A stretch of 64,000 nucleotides of DNA from HK-STAS-PATE-2 sp046350895 (GTDB taxonomy: Bacteria; Patescibacteriota; Patescibacteriia; 2-12-FULL-60-25). The notes beneath the pieces are model-generated. The model did no database searches. It had not been told where the DNA came from and was given only the letters and a program-made list of their open reading frames with translations. The translations under genes and the position numbers were made by a program. Positions 55,921 through 64,000 of the stretch are shown here, piece by piece; positions within the stretch are counted from its first letter, which is position 1; each line of letters begins with the position of its first letter. The DNA lies in assembly GCA_046350895.1 (NCBI GenBank), contig JAXLZL010000003.1, positions 62,001-126,000 of the forward strand, written 5' to 3'.

Positions 55921-57327
55921 ATGAATCTCACCGAATTGAAAAAGGTCCATTTTGTCGGCATTGGCGGCATTAATATGTCCGGCGTGGCCAAGATCCTGAA
56001 GCGTTCGGGGGTTGAGGTGAGCGGCTCAGACGCGGCGCTCTCTGAAGCGACCGAAGAGCTTGAAAAGATCGGCGTGCGCGTGTCGATTGGGCACGAAGCG
56101 CAGAACGTCCCACAAGACGCTGAGCTCGTGATTTATTCATCGGCAGTACCAGTTTCAAATCCAGAGCGATTGGAGGCGATGAAGCGCAATATCCACCAGC
56201 TGACGAATTTTGAATTTCTCGGCGAATGGACCAAAAACAAGCGCGTGTTGTTGATTACCGGCACCCATGGCAAAAGCACAACGACGTCGATCGCCGGGCT
56301 TTTGCTTGAGAGCGTTGATGCCGATCCGACTGTGATCGTGGGTAGCCGTGTGCCCTCGTTTCCTGATGGTAATGTGCGCCATGGCCATTCTGATTGGGTC
56401 GTAATCGAAGGCGACGAATACGCCAAGCACTTTTTAGAATTCAAACCGTTCGGCGTGATTGTCAACAATATCGAGCTTGACCACACCGATATCTACCCAG
56501 ACCTCGAAGCAATGCTCAGCGTCTTTCGCGAAATGCTTGAAAAGGTGCAAGACGGTGGCATCGTGCTCGCTAATGCCAATGACCCGCATGTGCAAACCGT
56601 GGTAGGACGCGTGCGCGCGCAACTCGAAGCCAAACGCATTCGCGTCAAAACGTTCGGATTCGGCATGCATGCCGACATCCCTGTTACCGACCACATGACC
56701 AAGGCGGGGGAGCAGTCATTCATGTTGCGCGACCTCGAGGGCCGTCCGCATCGTTTTGTCATGCATGTGCCTGGCAAGATCAACGTGATGAATGCCGCAG
56801 CTGCGCTCGCATTGGTCGGTTCGATTGGCGTGCCATTCAATAAGCTCATTAAGCCGATCGCCGACTTCAAAGGCATTTGGCGCCGTTTTCAAATCATTTC
56901 AGAAGCCAATGGCATCACGGTCGTGTCGGATTATGGCCATCATCCCACGGCGGGGGCGGCCACGCTTGAAGCAACGAAGTTGTTTTATCCGGGGCGTCGC
57001 GTCGTTTTGGCGTTTCAACCACACCAACGCCAGCGCACCAAGGATCTCTTTGACGCTTTTGTGACCTCGTTCGAAAAAGCCGATGCTCTCGCCCTCGTCG
57101 AGATTTATGATGTCGTTGGCCGTGAAAACGGCATCGAGATCAGTTCGCGTGATCTGCAAGAAGCGGTGGTGCGTCACGATCTTGAACGAGGTGTCATGCG
57201 CCATGTCGAATACGCGCCAAACGTGCCGGCGACCAAAGAGATTTTGAAGCGCTGGATACGCACGGGTGACGTGGTGCTCGTCATGGGTGCGGGTGACATT
57301 TACACGATTGCCACGGAGTTGAATTAA
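55921..57327 (+). CDS. murC: UDP-N-acetylmuramate-alanine ligase
   Basis: A 468-residue Mur ligase. N-terminal VHFVGIGGINMSGVAKIL and VSGSDAALS bind UDP; ATP loop is GTHGKSTTTS (about 119); EGDEYAKHF and NNIELDHTDIYPDL follow; the C-terminal domain has FQPHQRQRTKDLFDAF. MurC adds L-Ala to UDP-MurNAc. The EGDEY and NNIELDH segments are somewhat like Mpl, but the adjacent murB (1 nt later) supports MurC. Confidence 0.88.
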   Translation: MNLTELKKVHFVGIGGINMSGVAKILKRSGVEVSGSDAALSEATEELEKIGVRVSIGHEAQNVPQDAELVIYSSAVPVSNPERLEAMKRNIHQLTNFEFLGEWTKNKRVLLITGTHGKSTTTSIAGLLLESVDADPTVIVGSRVPSFPDGNVRHGHSDWVVIEGDEYAKHFLEFKPFGVIVNNIELDHTDIYPDLEAMLSVFREMLEKVQDGGIVLANANDPHVQTVVGRVRAQLEAKRIRVKTFGFGMHADIPVTDHMTKAGEQSFMLRDLEGRPHRFVMHVPGKINVMNAAAALALVGSIGVPFNKLIKPIADFKGIWRRFQIISEANGITVVSDYGHHPTAGAATLEATKLFYPGRRVVLAFQPHQRQRTKDLFDAFVTSFEKADALALVEIYDVVGRENGIEISSRDLQEAVVRHDLERGVMRHVEYAPNVPATKEILKRWIRTGDVVLVMGAGDIYTIATELN

Positions 57328-57328
57328 T

Positions 57329-58315
57329 ATGGAGGTTTTGTCCGAACAAAAGAAAATCGCCTTCGAGCAACGTTTCAAAGGCGTTGTTCGTGATGAGTTG
57401 ATGTCAGCGCATACGAACTTTCGCATCGGTGGCCCGGCGCGATTATACGTCACGGCATCATCGGCGGATGGATTGGTTGAGATGGCGCGCTTTGCCAAAG
57501 AGCAAGAAATCCCATTTGCCGTCTATGGTGGCGGTTCAAATTTATTGGTGGCCGATGAAGGCTTTGAGGGCGTGGTGATTCAAGCGGGGATGCGCGCCAT
57601 CGTATTTAACGGCAATGAAGTGAAGGCAGAAGCCGGGGCGATCACCGGTCTCGTGGCGCGACAATCTGTGCAGCAAGGTCTTGGCGGTTTTGAATGGGCG
57701 GTCGGTGTGCCTGGTACCATTGGAGGCGCGGTGTATGGCAATGCCGGTTGTTATGGCGGCGAAATGAAAGACAATGTCGTCACGGTTGATGCGATTCGTT
57801 TGCGTGATTTAGAACGCGTCACCTTAACGAATGCCGAATGCGGTTTTGGCTATCGCACCAGTTTTTTCAAAAAAGAACCGCATCTCATTTTGTCGACCGT
57901 GCTGCGCATTGAAGCCGCGCCTGACATCGAAGCGGCAAAAGCCCGTTTGCAATGGGTGATGGACGAACGCAAAGCCAAACAACCGCTCGGAGAGTCTAGC
58001 GCGGGTTGTGCCTTCAAGAATTGGGATTTTGAAAATGAATCCGAGCTCGAGATCTTGAAGCGCGAAATCCCAGAGATCCCAGAAAGCATGTTGAAGGCGA
58101 AGCGTATTTCGGCAGGGTGGCTCATCGATCAAGCCGATATGCTCGGCGCATCCATCGGTGACGTGGCGGTCAGCGAGAAGCATGGCAATTTCATGGTGAA
58201 TAAAGGCAAAGCCAAGGCGGCCGATGTCGTGGCGCTCATTTCAAGCGTCAAAATGAAGGTGCGCGATACCTTCGGGATTGAGTTAGAAGAAGAGGTGCAG
58301 CTATTGGGCTTTTGA
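57329..58315 (+). CDS. murB: UDP-N-acetylenolpyruvoylglucosamine reductase
   Basis: A 328-residue flavoenzyme making UDP-MurNAc. FAD site: YGGGSNLLVADEGFEGVVI, GVPGTIGGAVYGNAGCYGG; catalytic Ser region GESSAGCAFKNWDF; the C-terminal acid in GIELEEEVQLLG. Type I-like form. It is cotranscribed with murC. Confidence 0.96.
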   Translation: MEVLSEQKKIAFEQRFKGVVRDELMSAHTNFRIGGPARLYVTASSADGLVEMARFAKEQEIPFAVYGGGSNLLVADEGFEGVVIQAGMRAIVFNGNEVKAEAGAITGLVARQSVQQGLGGFEWAVGVPGTIGGAVYGNAGCYGGEMKDNVVTVDAIRLRDLERVTLTNAECGFGYRTSFFKKEPHLILSTVLRIEAAPDIEAAKARLQWVMDERKAKQPLGESSAGCAFKNWDFENESELEILKREIPEIPESMLKAKRISAGWLIDQADMLGASIGDVAVSEKHGNFMVNKGKAKAADVVALISSVKMKVRDTFGIELEEEVQLLGF

Positions 58316-58357
58316 TACGTTTGCCTTCTTTTTGCTCATGCGCGAAAATAGGGGCAT

Positions 58358-58660
58358 ATGACCATCAACGTAAAAGCCAAAGGCATTGAGATGACCCCTT
58401 CTATCCATGAGTTTTCTGAAGAAAAGGCCCAATCGCTCGAGAAATTCGCCGATAACATCAACCACATCGATGTTGAAGTTGGTAAGCAGAGCGCCCACCA
58501 TCACTCAGGTGACGTTTTTTTCTGCAAGATGATGGTAGACGTTAACGGCCATTTGATTGTCGTTGAGCGCGAATCTGACGACTTGTACAAGGCGATCGAC
58601 AAAGTTCGCGACCACCTGCGCGTCGAAATCACCGAATGGAAAGAAAAACAGCGTGGTTAA
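58358..58660 (+). CDS. hpf: Ribosome hibernation-promoting factor
   Basis: A 100-residue HPF/YfiA short form: INVKAKGIEMTPSIHEF, KFADNINHIDVEVG and SDDLYKAIDKVRDHLRVEI. It binds the decoding centre and stabilises idle ribosomes. No long C-terminal dimerisation domain is present. Confidence 0.93.
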   Translation: MTINVKAKGIEMTPSIHEFSEEKAQSLEKFADNINHIDVEVGKQSAHHHSGDVFFCKMMVDVNGHLIVVERESDDLYKAIDKVRDHLRVEITEWKEKQRG

Positions 58661-58668
58661 GCCAAAGG

Positions 58669-58697
58669 TTGGCAAAAAGGGGTGGATTGTCTAAGAT
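58669..58697 (+). promoter_or_regulatory. Promoter of secA, leaderless type
   Basis: TTGGCA (58669-58674), 17 bp, TAAGAT (58692-58697), then exactly 6 nt to ATG 58704. A textbook spacing for an mRNA starting at the A of the start codon. Confidence 0.8.
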
Positions 58698-58703
58698 CCC
58701 CGC

Positions 58704-61400
58704 ATGCAATCTCTGATCAAAAAGATCTTTGGCGACCCCAATGCCAAAGAAGTGGCTAAACTTCGCAAAATTGTCGATATCATTAATGGCCTTGAGCCAA
58801 GCGTTCAAGCGCTCTCAGATGAGGCCTTAAAAGCCAAAACCGCCGAGTTTAAAGACCGTCTCGCCAAGGGCGAAACCTCCGAGCAAATCTTACCGGAGGC
58901 TTTTGCCGTTGTTCGCGAAGCGTCCAAACGCGTTTTGAAACAGCGCCAATATGACGTGCAGTTGATCGGTGGTCTTGCTCTTAATAAGGGCATGATTGCC
59001 GAAATGCGCACCGGTGAGGGTAAAACACTTACGGCAGCAGCACCTGTCTATATCAATGCGCTCACGGGCAAAGGCGTGCATGTCGTGACGGTTAACGATT
59101 ATCTCGCACGTCGTGATGCGGTGTGGATGGGTCAGGTCTATGAATTCTTGGGTCTCACGGTTTCGTGTATTCAACCGTACAAGAGTTTTCGTTATGACGC
59201 TTCGTTTAAAAACGAAGCCGAGCATGATACCGAACGTGATGAAACTGGTTCATTCAGAATTGACCATGACTACTTGCGCCCATGCACGCGCAAAGAGGCG
59301 TATGACGCCGACATCACCTACGGCACTAATAACGAATTCGGCTTTGACTACTTGCGCGACAATATGGCTTCGCGCGCCGAAGATTTGGTACAGCGTGGTT
59401 TGCATTTTGCCGTCGTCGATGAAGTCGACTCGATTTTGATCGATGAAGCCCGCACGCCGCTGATCATCAGTGCGCCAGCCGAAGAAGCTGGTGACTTGTA
59501 TTACCGCTTTGCTGATGTCGTGCACAACCTTGTCGAAAAGGAAGATTATCTTTTGGATGAAAAACTTAAATCCGTTTCTTTGACGGATGCCGGTGTTGAA
59601 AAAGTCCAAAAAGCGCTCGGAGTCGACAACCTTTATGGCGAAGGCGGTTTGAAAACCGTCCATCACGTTGAGCAGGCACTTAAGGCCAAGGCGCTTTTCA
59701 AGATCGACCGCGATTATGTGATCCATGAAGGCGAGATCGTGATCGTTGATGAGTTCACGGGCCGTCTCATGATTGGCCGCCGCTATTCTGACGGCTTGCA
59801 CCAGGCTATTGAAGCTAAAGAGCGCGTACAGATTCAGCGTGAATCGGTGACGCTGGCGACGGTGACCTTTCAGAACCTCTTCCGCCTTTATGAAAAATTG
59901 TCGGGCATGACGGGTACGGCTGAAACCGAGGCTGAAGAATTTCATAAGATCTATAAGCTCGAGGTTCTTTCGATCCCGACCAATAAAGACAATAAGCGCG
60001 TCGATTTGGTTGACCGTGTCTATAAGACCGAGCTTGGTAAATACCGTTCGGTCGTGCGCGAGATTAAGGCCCGCCACCAAACCGGCCAGCCAGTCTTGGT
60101 TGGTACGGCGTCGATCGACAAAAATGAGCTGCTTTCAAAGATGCTTGAGATTGAGGGCGTGCCTCACCAGGTCTTGAATGCCAAGAACCACGAAAAAGAA
60201 GCTGAGATCATTGCCCAAGCCGGCCGCAAAGGTGCGGTGACCGTGGCCACCAATATGGCAGGCCGTGGTGTCGATATTTTGCTTGGTGGTAACCCTCCTG
60301 ATGCCAAAGAAGCCGAAGAGGTGCGCGCGCTCGGTGGTTTGTTTGTACTCGGTACCGAACGCCATGAATCGCGCCGCATCGATAACCAGCTGCGTGGCCG
60401 CGCTGCCCGTCAGGGTGACCCAGGTTCAACGCAGTTCTACCTTTCGATGGAGGATGACCTGATGCGCATCTTCGGTTCTGAACGCATGAAGAGCATGATG
60501 GACGCGCTCGGCTTGCCAGAAGACGAAGCTATCGAGCATAAGATGCTCACGAAGTCGCTCGCTGCCGCACAACGTAAAGTCGAAGGCCATAACTTTGACC
60601 TTCGTAAGCACGTGCTCGAATACGATGACGTCTTGAACAAGCACCGCACCTCGATTTATCGCAAGCGCCGCGAGATGCTCGAAGCCTCGATGCAGCCAAC
60701 GGTAGATGGTGTGAGCCCGCTCAAAAAATACATTCTTGAAGCCTATGACAGCGAAGTCGAGCAACTCGTCTCGCACCATACGGCTGCCGAGGTTGCCGCA
60801 GACTGGGAGTCTAACGAGATGACGGCTGCCATGGTCGCCCTCTTGCCGGCAAATATGCCGATCAGCGAAGAGTGGACCAAGGCCATCGCCAAACTCAGTG
60901 AAGAAGGCGACGCCGTAAAACTTCGCACCGGCTTGATTGAGGCAGGCCAAAAACTCGTCCGCGACGGTTATGACTATCTTGCCAAGGACGTGAATGATCC
61001 AAGCCTCATGACGAGCATTGAGAACTCGCTCTTACTGCAAAGCATCGACAACCTCTGGACCCATCACCTTGAGAACATGGACTACCTTCGCCAAGGCGTC
61101 GGTTTGCAGGGTTATGGCCAGCGTGACCCGCTTGTCGAGTACAAGCGCGAGTCCTACCGCCTCTTTCATGAGATGTTGGCTGCCTTCAACCAGCGCATCG
61201 CCGCCAACTTGTTCAAAGTGCGCCTGGTGCGCGAAGCGCCAAAAGCTGAAGTCTCGGCAGAGAATCCGAGCGAGAATGCCGAGGTGCTTGATCCGCAAAA
61301 ACCAACCGAACTCGCCGTTGACCCGGGTACGCTCGGCCGCAATGACGAATGTTTCTGCGGCAGCGGCAAGAAATACAAAAAGTGCCACGGTGCCTCGTAA
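58704..61400 (+). CDS. secA: Protein translocase ATPase SecA
   Basis: An 898-residue motor that pushes preproteins through SecYEG. NBD1 has MRTGEGKTL (Walker A), DEVDSILIDEARTPLIIS; NBD2 has TNMAGRGVDILLGG and GRAARQGDPGST; the C-terminal SEC-C zinc site is CFCGSGKKYKKCHG. Full length and intact. It is monocistronic, with promoter and terminator. Confidence 0.98.
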   Translation: MQSLIKKIFGDPNAKEVAKLRKIVDIINGLEPSVQALSDEALKAKTAEFKDRLAKGETSEQILPEAFAVVREASKRVLKQRQYDVQLIGGLALNKGMIAEMRTGEGKTLTAAAPVYINALTGKGVHVVTVNDYLARRDAVWMGQVYEFLGLTVSCIQPYKSFRYDASFKNEAEHDTERDETGSFRIDHDYLRPCTRKEAYDADITYGTNNEFGFDYLRDNMASRAEDLVQRGLHFAVVDEVDSILIDEARTPLIISAPAEEAGDLYYRFADVVHNLVEKEDYLLDEKLKSVSLTDAGVEKVQKALGVDNLYGEGGLKTVHHVEQALKAKALFKIDRDYVIHEGEIVIVDEFTGRLMIGRRYSDGLHQAIEAKERVQIQRESVTLATVTFQNLFRLYEKLSGMTGTAETEAEEFHKIYKLEVLSIPTNKDNKRVDLVDRVYKTELGKYRSVVREIKARHQTGQPVLVGTASIDKNELLSKMLEIEGVPHQVLNAKNHEKEAEIIAQAGRKGAVTVATNMAGRGVDILLGGNPPDAKEAEEVRALGGLFVLGTERHESRRIDNQLRGRAARQGDPGSTQFYLSMEDDLMRIFGSERMKSMMDALGLPEDEAIEHKMLTKSLAAAQRKVEGHNFDLRKHVLEYDDVLNKHRTSIYRKRREMLEASMQPTVDGVSPLKKYILEAYDSEVEQLVSHHTAAEVAADWESNEMTAAMVALLPANMPISEEWTKAIAKLSEEGDAVKLRTGLIEAGQKLVRDGYDYLAKDVNDPSLMTSIENSLLLQSIDNLWTHHLENMDYLRQGVGLQGYGQRDPLVEYKRESYRLFHEMLAAFNQRIAANLFKVRLVREAPKAEVSAENPSENAEVLDPQKPTELAVDPGTLGRNDECFCGSGKKYKKCHGAS

Positions 61401-61402
61401 TC

Positions 61403-61437
61403 AAAAAAACCTTCCGCGTTTGCGGAAGGTTTTTTTC
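61403..61437. terminator. Bidirectional terminator
   Basis: AAAAAACCTTCCGC / GCGGAAGGTTTTTT with loop GTTT, between secA and a convergent gene. Confidence 0.95.
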
Positions 61438-61447
61438 TTTCGTTTGC

Positions 61448-62755
61448 TTATTTGATCTTGATGGCGCGGATGGCCATGAAGAGCGGAAATTCGTTGCGGG
61501 CAAAGTTTTCTGCTTTGGCCTTAGGACCAGAATCCGACACGCGGTTTGAGATCAATTCTTCGATGCCGTCCACCATGAAACCATGGCGAGCGAGAGCGTT
61601 GATGTAGGTCTGCAAAGGGCGGTGGTACGAATAGGTCTTTTCATCCGGCGATGCACCAGGGTGCATTTGGATTGGCTGTTCGTACTCCGTCAAATAACGG
61701 TCGATGCGGCGAAATTGGAGTTTGCGTTCTTCGTCCCAACCCCAGCCGCTTTGACGAGGCTGTCTGAAGCCTGGGTGGTTCATGGTGATGACGAGGGTCG
61801 CATCTTTCTTCATGACGCGGGCCAGGCCGCGAAACATGGATTCGAGCGGATCAATGTTTTGGATCGCGAGGTTGATGACGGCACCGTCGAATTCGTTCTC
61901 ATCACGCTGCAAGAGCGCGGTGCGGGCGTCGCCGACTTCGAAGGTTTCGTTTTTCTTGGCAGCGGCTTTGGCTGAGCTGATCAAGGTAGGGGAGGCATCG
62001 ATGCCAACCGTTTTGGCGCTGACCTTGGTCGTGACCAAGTGGCTAAAGGCGCCATTGCCACAAGCGAGATCAAGGTAGGTGTGGTCAGCCTTTGGATTCA
62101 AGAGCTTGAGCGCGGCTGGGAACACGACATCTTGCTGATAGTCGCCACCCGACTTGCCCATATAGTCATCGTACCAAGGCGCTACTGGCTCCCAGCTCGA
62201 CTTAGGGCCGTGGGAGCTGCGCGAGATGTAAGTCTTGCGTGAACTGTTCTCAGAGTTGAACGGACGGTCGCTGAATGGGCGTTTTTCGGCACGGTCGCCA
62301 TACGACTTTTTCTCGTAGGCAGGCTTGTCACCGTATGAAGGCTTGCGATCACCGTATGATTTGCGTTCGCCATAAGGCTTACGGTCGCCAAAGGATTTTG
62401 CGCCACCCATTGGTTTGCGGTCACCCCAAGGGCGTGAGACATAAGGCTTCTTTTCGCCATAAGCCGGCTTGTCACCGTATGAAGGCTTGCGATCGCCGTA
62501 TGACTTGCGAGCACCATAGGCTGGCTTGTCACCGTAGGATGGTTTGCGGTCACCGTAGGAAGGGCGTTCAGAACGGCCGCCATACGAAGGTTTGCGGTCG
62601 CTATAGGCCGGCTTGTCACCGTAGGACTTGCGGGCACCAAAGGAGGGTTTACGGTCGCCAAAAGACGGTTTGCGGCCGCCGAATGACGGCTTACGGTCCC
62701 CGTAGCTTGAGCCGGAGGAGCGGGGATATGAGGGTTTTGGCATAATGGCGCGCAT
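61448..62755 (-). CDS. SAM-dependent methyltransferase with SYGDRKP-repeat N-domain
   Basis: A 435-residue protein in two parts. Residues about 8-165 are low-complexity, built from SYGDRKP, SYGDKPAYG and SFGDRKP units (at least 15), resembling the [G/S]Y[G/S] prion-like regions of FUS-type RNA-binding proteins. Residues 190-435 are a class I methyltransferase: motif I YLDLACGNGAF (227-237), GIDAS, GDARTALL, AVINLAIQNIDPLESM and VITMNHPGFRQP. Substrate unknown. The start may instead be the ATG at 62743. Confidence 0.85.
   Translation of the reverse strand: MRAIMPKPSYPRSSGSSYGDRKPSFGGRKPSFGDRKPSFGARKSYGDKPAYSDRKPSYGGRSERPSYGDRKPSYGDKPAYGARKSYGDRKPSYGDKPAYGEKKPYVSRPWGDRKPMGGAKSFGDRKPYGERKSYGDRKPSYGDKPAYEKKSYGDRAEKRPFSDRPFNSENSSRKTYISRSSHGPKSSWEPVAPWYDDYMGKSGGDYQQDVVFPAALKLLNPKADHTYLDLACGNGAFSHLVTTKVSAKTVGIDASPTLISSAKAAAKKNETFEVGDARTALLQRDENEFDGAVINLAIQNIDPLESMFRGLARVMKKDATLVITMNHPGFRQPRQSGWGWDEERKLQFRRIDRYLTEYEQPIQMHPGASPDEKTYSYHRPLQTYINALARHGFMVDGIEELISNRVSDSGPKAKAENFARNEFPLFMAIRAIKIK
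62261..62734 (-). repeat. Coding tandem repeat encoding SYGDRKP units
   Basis: Imperfect 21-24-bp units on the minus strand encode the SYGDRKP/AYGDKP heptads of the methyltransferase. Codons for the same residue vary (TCA/TCC/TCG, TAT/TAC), so the units were kept at protein level and are not a fresh DNA duplication. Confidence 0.85.
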
Positions 62756-62785
62756 GGTACACTAAATGAGAATAAAATCAATACT

Positions 62786-63043
62786 ATGATCCTTCGCTTT
62801 ATCACGGGCATGCTCATTGCCGCCGTCGGTGTCCTCATGATTCTTAAAACCGAGCCTATCTATGATTTCGTGGGTCGTATCCCTACCGCCGAAAAATACC
62901 TCGGCTCCGGCGGCTCGCGCCTCTTCATTAAGTTGATCGGCATCATTATTATTTTGGGCGGTTTTATGTGGGGCTTAAACTTATGGGAGGGCTTTTTGCA
63001 GGCCACGGTCGGGTCATTGTTTCCTAAGCCTGATATCAAGTAA
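62786..63043 (+). CDS. Small membrane protein
   Basis: An 85-residue protein with an N-terminal helix (FITGMLIAAVGVLMIL), a polar loop (YDFVGRIPTAEKYLGSGG) and a second helix (FIKLIGIIIILGGFMWGL). No family recognised. TAAAAT lies 7 nt before the ATG. Two nt separate it from the next gene. Confidence 0.65.
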   Translation: MILRFITGMLIAAVGVLMILKTEPIYDFVGRIPTAEKYLGSGGSRLFIKLIGIIIILGGFMWGLNLWEGFLQATVGSLFPKPDIK

Positions 63044-63045
63044 GT

Positions 63046-63657
63046 ATGCTGCAAAGTCGCAACCAGCTCATTAATGCTGCCGCTGTTTGCAAGCGCCTCG
63101 GTTTGCGCGAGGGGCAGGTGTTTGCCGATTTGGGTTGTGGGGCTTTGGGGCATTTTGTGTTTCCTGCGGCTGAATTGGTTGGACCAGGTGGCAAGGTGTA
63201 TGCCGTGGATATTGATAAGACGGCCCTGCATGCCATAGAGCGTGCCGCGAAGCATGAGCAGCGTTTTCACATTTCGGTCATTTGGTCAGACATTGACATT
63301 GTCGGTGCCACGCGCATTCAGGCTGGCTCAGTTGACTTGACGCTTATTGCGAACAACCTCTATCTTTCTGGCGATCGTCATGGGCTTGTTGCCGAGGCGA
63401 TACGCCTTACAAAACCCGGTGGTCGCGTTTGCGTGATCGAATGGAAGGCGGGCCAAAGGCCGATCGGTCCTCCTGCTGATGCGCGCATGAGCGAAGACGA
63501 GGCGAAAAAATGCTTTGACGGCACTGAATGCGTTTTTGTCGAACGCTTCGACGCTGGTGATGAGCACTATGCTCTCGTTTTCATGAAAAAACGCGTCGCC
63601 GCCTTTACCGAAGTTTTGTCCGTGTCACAGCCCGCTATTCTTTCACCTTCATTATGA
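63046..63657 (+). CDS. Class I SAM-dependent methyltransferase
   Basis: A 203-residue methyltransferase. Motif I FADLGCGALGHF (27-38), acidic AVDID, VDLTLIANNLYL, and LTKPGGRVCVIEWKAG are standard for UbiE/Methyltransf_11 types. Substrate unknown. Its stop overlaps the next start (ATGA, 63654-63657). Confidence 0.82.
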   Translation: MLQSRNQLINAAAVCKRLGLREGQVFADLGCGALGHFVFPAAELVGPGGKVYAVDIDKTALHAIERAAKHEQRFHISVIWSDIDIVGATRIQAGSVDLTLIANNLYLSGDRHGLVAEAIRLTKPGGRVCVIEWKAGQRPIGPPADARMSEDEAKKCFDGTECVFVERFDAGDEHYALVFMKKRVAAFTEVLSVSQPAILSPSL

Positions 63658-64000
63658 ACTTCATTAAACCGCTGTTTTCTCTTTCGTACTGGTTTTCTTA
63701 TTACGCCACGCCTTTTTCGCCTTGGGCGAGCAAGGGTATTTTGGTCTTGATGGCTTTGTCGGCCATTGTTGCCATCGCTCTTTGGATCTGGAAGGGTCGC
63801 ATGAAAGACATGGCTTTGCGCCATGCTGCGGGCCGTATGGCTGCATGTGCGATGACGGCATCGCTTTCAGGCTTGTTCTTGTGGTTCGTGAACTATGAAG
63901 GCGTCCCATTGTTGTCGATGCGTGCTTTCTGGTTGGTTTGGCTTGTGATCTTCGGCTGGTGGAAGTGGAGCATTTATCGCCGTTACCAACAGGATGTAAG
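63654..64000 (+). CDS. Hypothetical membrane protein, 5' part
   Basis: The last gene runs off the window after 115 residues. Three hydrophobic stretches are seen (ASKGILVLMALSAIVAIALW, MTASLSGLFLWFV, AFWLVWLVIFGWW) with Arg-rich connectors. Coupled to the methyltransferase by an ATGA overlap; function unknown. Confidence 0.6.
   Translation, partial: MNFIKPLFSLSYWFSYYATPFSPWASKGILVLMALSAIVAIALWIWKGRMKDMALRHAAGRMAACAMTASLSGLFLWFVNYEGVPLLSMRAFWLVWLVIFGWWKWSIYRRYQQDV

Noticed and set aside
62261..62734. CRISPR-like array
   Set aside because: The repeats are imperfect, contiguous, in frame and encode SYGDRKP heptads; there are no unique spacers. No CRISPR array or cas gene was seen in the window.
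1..64000. UGA recoded as glycine (as in Gracilibacteria)
   Set aside because: Many genes end in TGA at conserved protein ends, and prfB (RF2) is intact.

Overview
The window reads as part of the chromosome of a Patescibacteria/CPR-type bacterium, probably of the Parcubacteria kind. The reasons are a complete str/S10/spc-type ribosomal operon that lacks rpmD (L30) between rpsE and rplO, very tight gene packing, many small membrane or zinc-ribbon proteins of unknown role, surface proteins with SH3 plus 'GEAWYV' repeats, and a 16S gene not followed by 23S. The placement is an inference; no tree could be run. TGA is used as a stop and RF2 (prfB) is present, so the code is the standard bacterial one.

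Layout. 1-16.3 kb: rpsG (3' end), fusA, a small ORF, tuf, then rpsJ-rplC-D-W-B-rpsS-rplV-rpsC-rplP-rpmC-rpsQ-rplN-X-E-rpsN-H-rplF-R-rpsE-rplO-secY-adk-map. 16.4-21.9 kb: an unknown 433-aa protein, a base-excision repair run (mutM, alkD-like, ung), a 2H phosphoesterase, prfB and a small Cys protein. About 22.0-27.95 kb: a patch in which almost everything is broken by small indels and substitutions (rsmA, 16S rRNA, a ZIP-like transporter, two tRNA-Val, a GIY-YIG protein, a zinc-ribbon protein, the tail of a DEAD-box helicase). tRNA-Gln and a DoxX protein inside it look intact. Damage at universally conserved 16S positions points to poor consensus or a non-functional copy. 28-36 kb: DEAD-box helicase, M3 peptidase operon, ECF sigma/anti-sigma/secreted protein, flavodoxin-like reductase, SH3 surface protein. 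36-46 kb: a multidrug MFS transporter carrying an IS200-like (Y1) domain without its catalytic histidines, VOC protein, DUF817, two FAD oxidoreductases, T4 Rnl1-like RNA ligase, YceI, MerR-TipAS regulator, ADP-ribosylglycohydrolase. 46-56 kb: deoxyribosyltransferase-like protein, EngB, STAS-like protein, an inactive-looking metallopeptidase, tRNA-Trp, fatty acid hydroxylase, NUDIX, MsrA, amidohydrolase, polynucleotide-kinase-like protein. 56-64 kb: murC, murB, hpf, secA, a methyltransferase with a long SYGDRKP-repeat domain, a second methyltransferase and membrane proteins.

Expression signals fall into two classes. Most housekeeping genes have a -10 box 6-8 nt before the start codon and no Shine-Dalgarno, which predicts leaderless mRNAs (alkD, prfB, rsmA, murC, secA, msrA and others). 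About a dozen accessory, mostly single genes instead have GGAGG-type ribosome sites, several with TTGACA-like promoters 25-45 nt upstream, and many with their own terminator.

Most notable: the MFS-Y1 fusion and its possible MerR-TipAS regulator, FUS-like SYG repeats on two RNA-related proteins plus an RGG-rich S5, the two-mode initiation pattern, and the damaged 16S patch.
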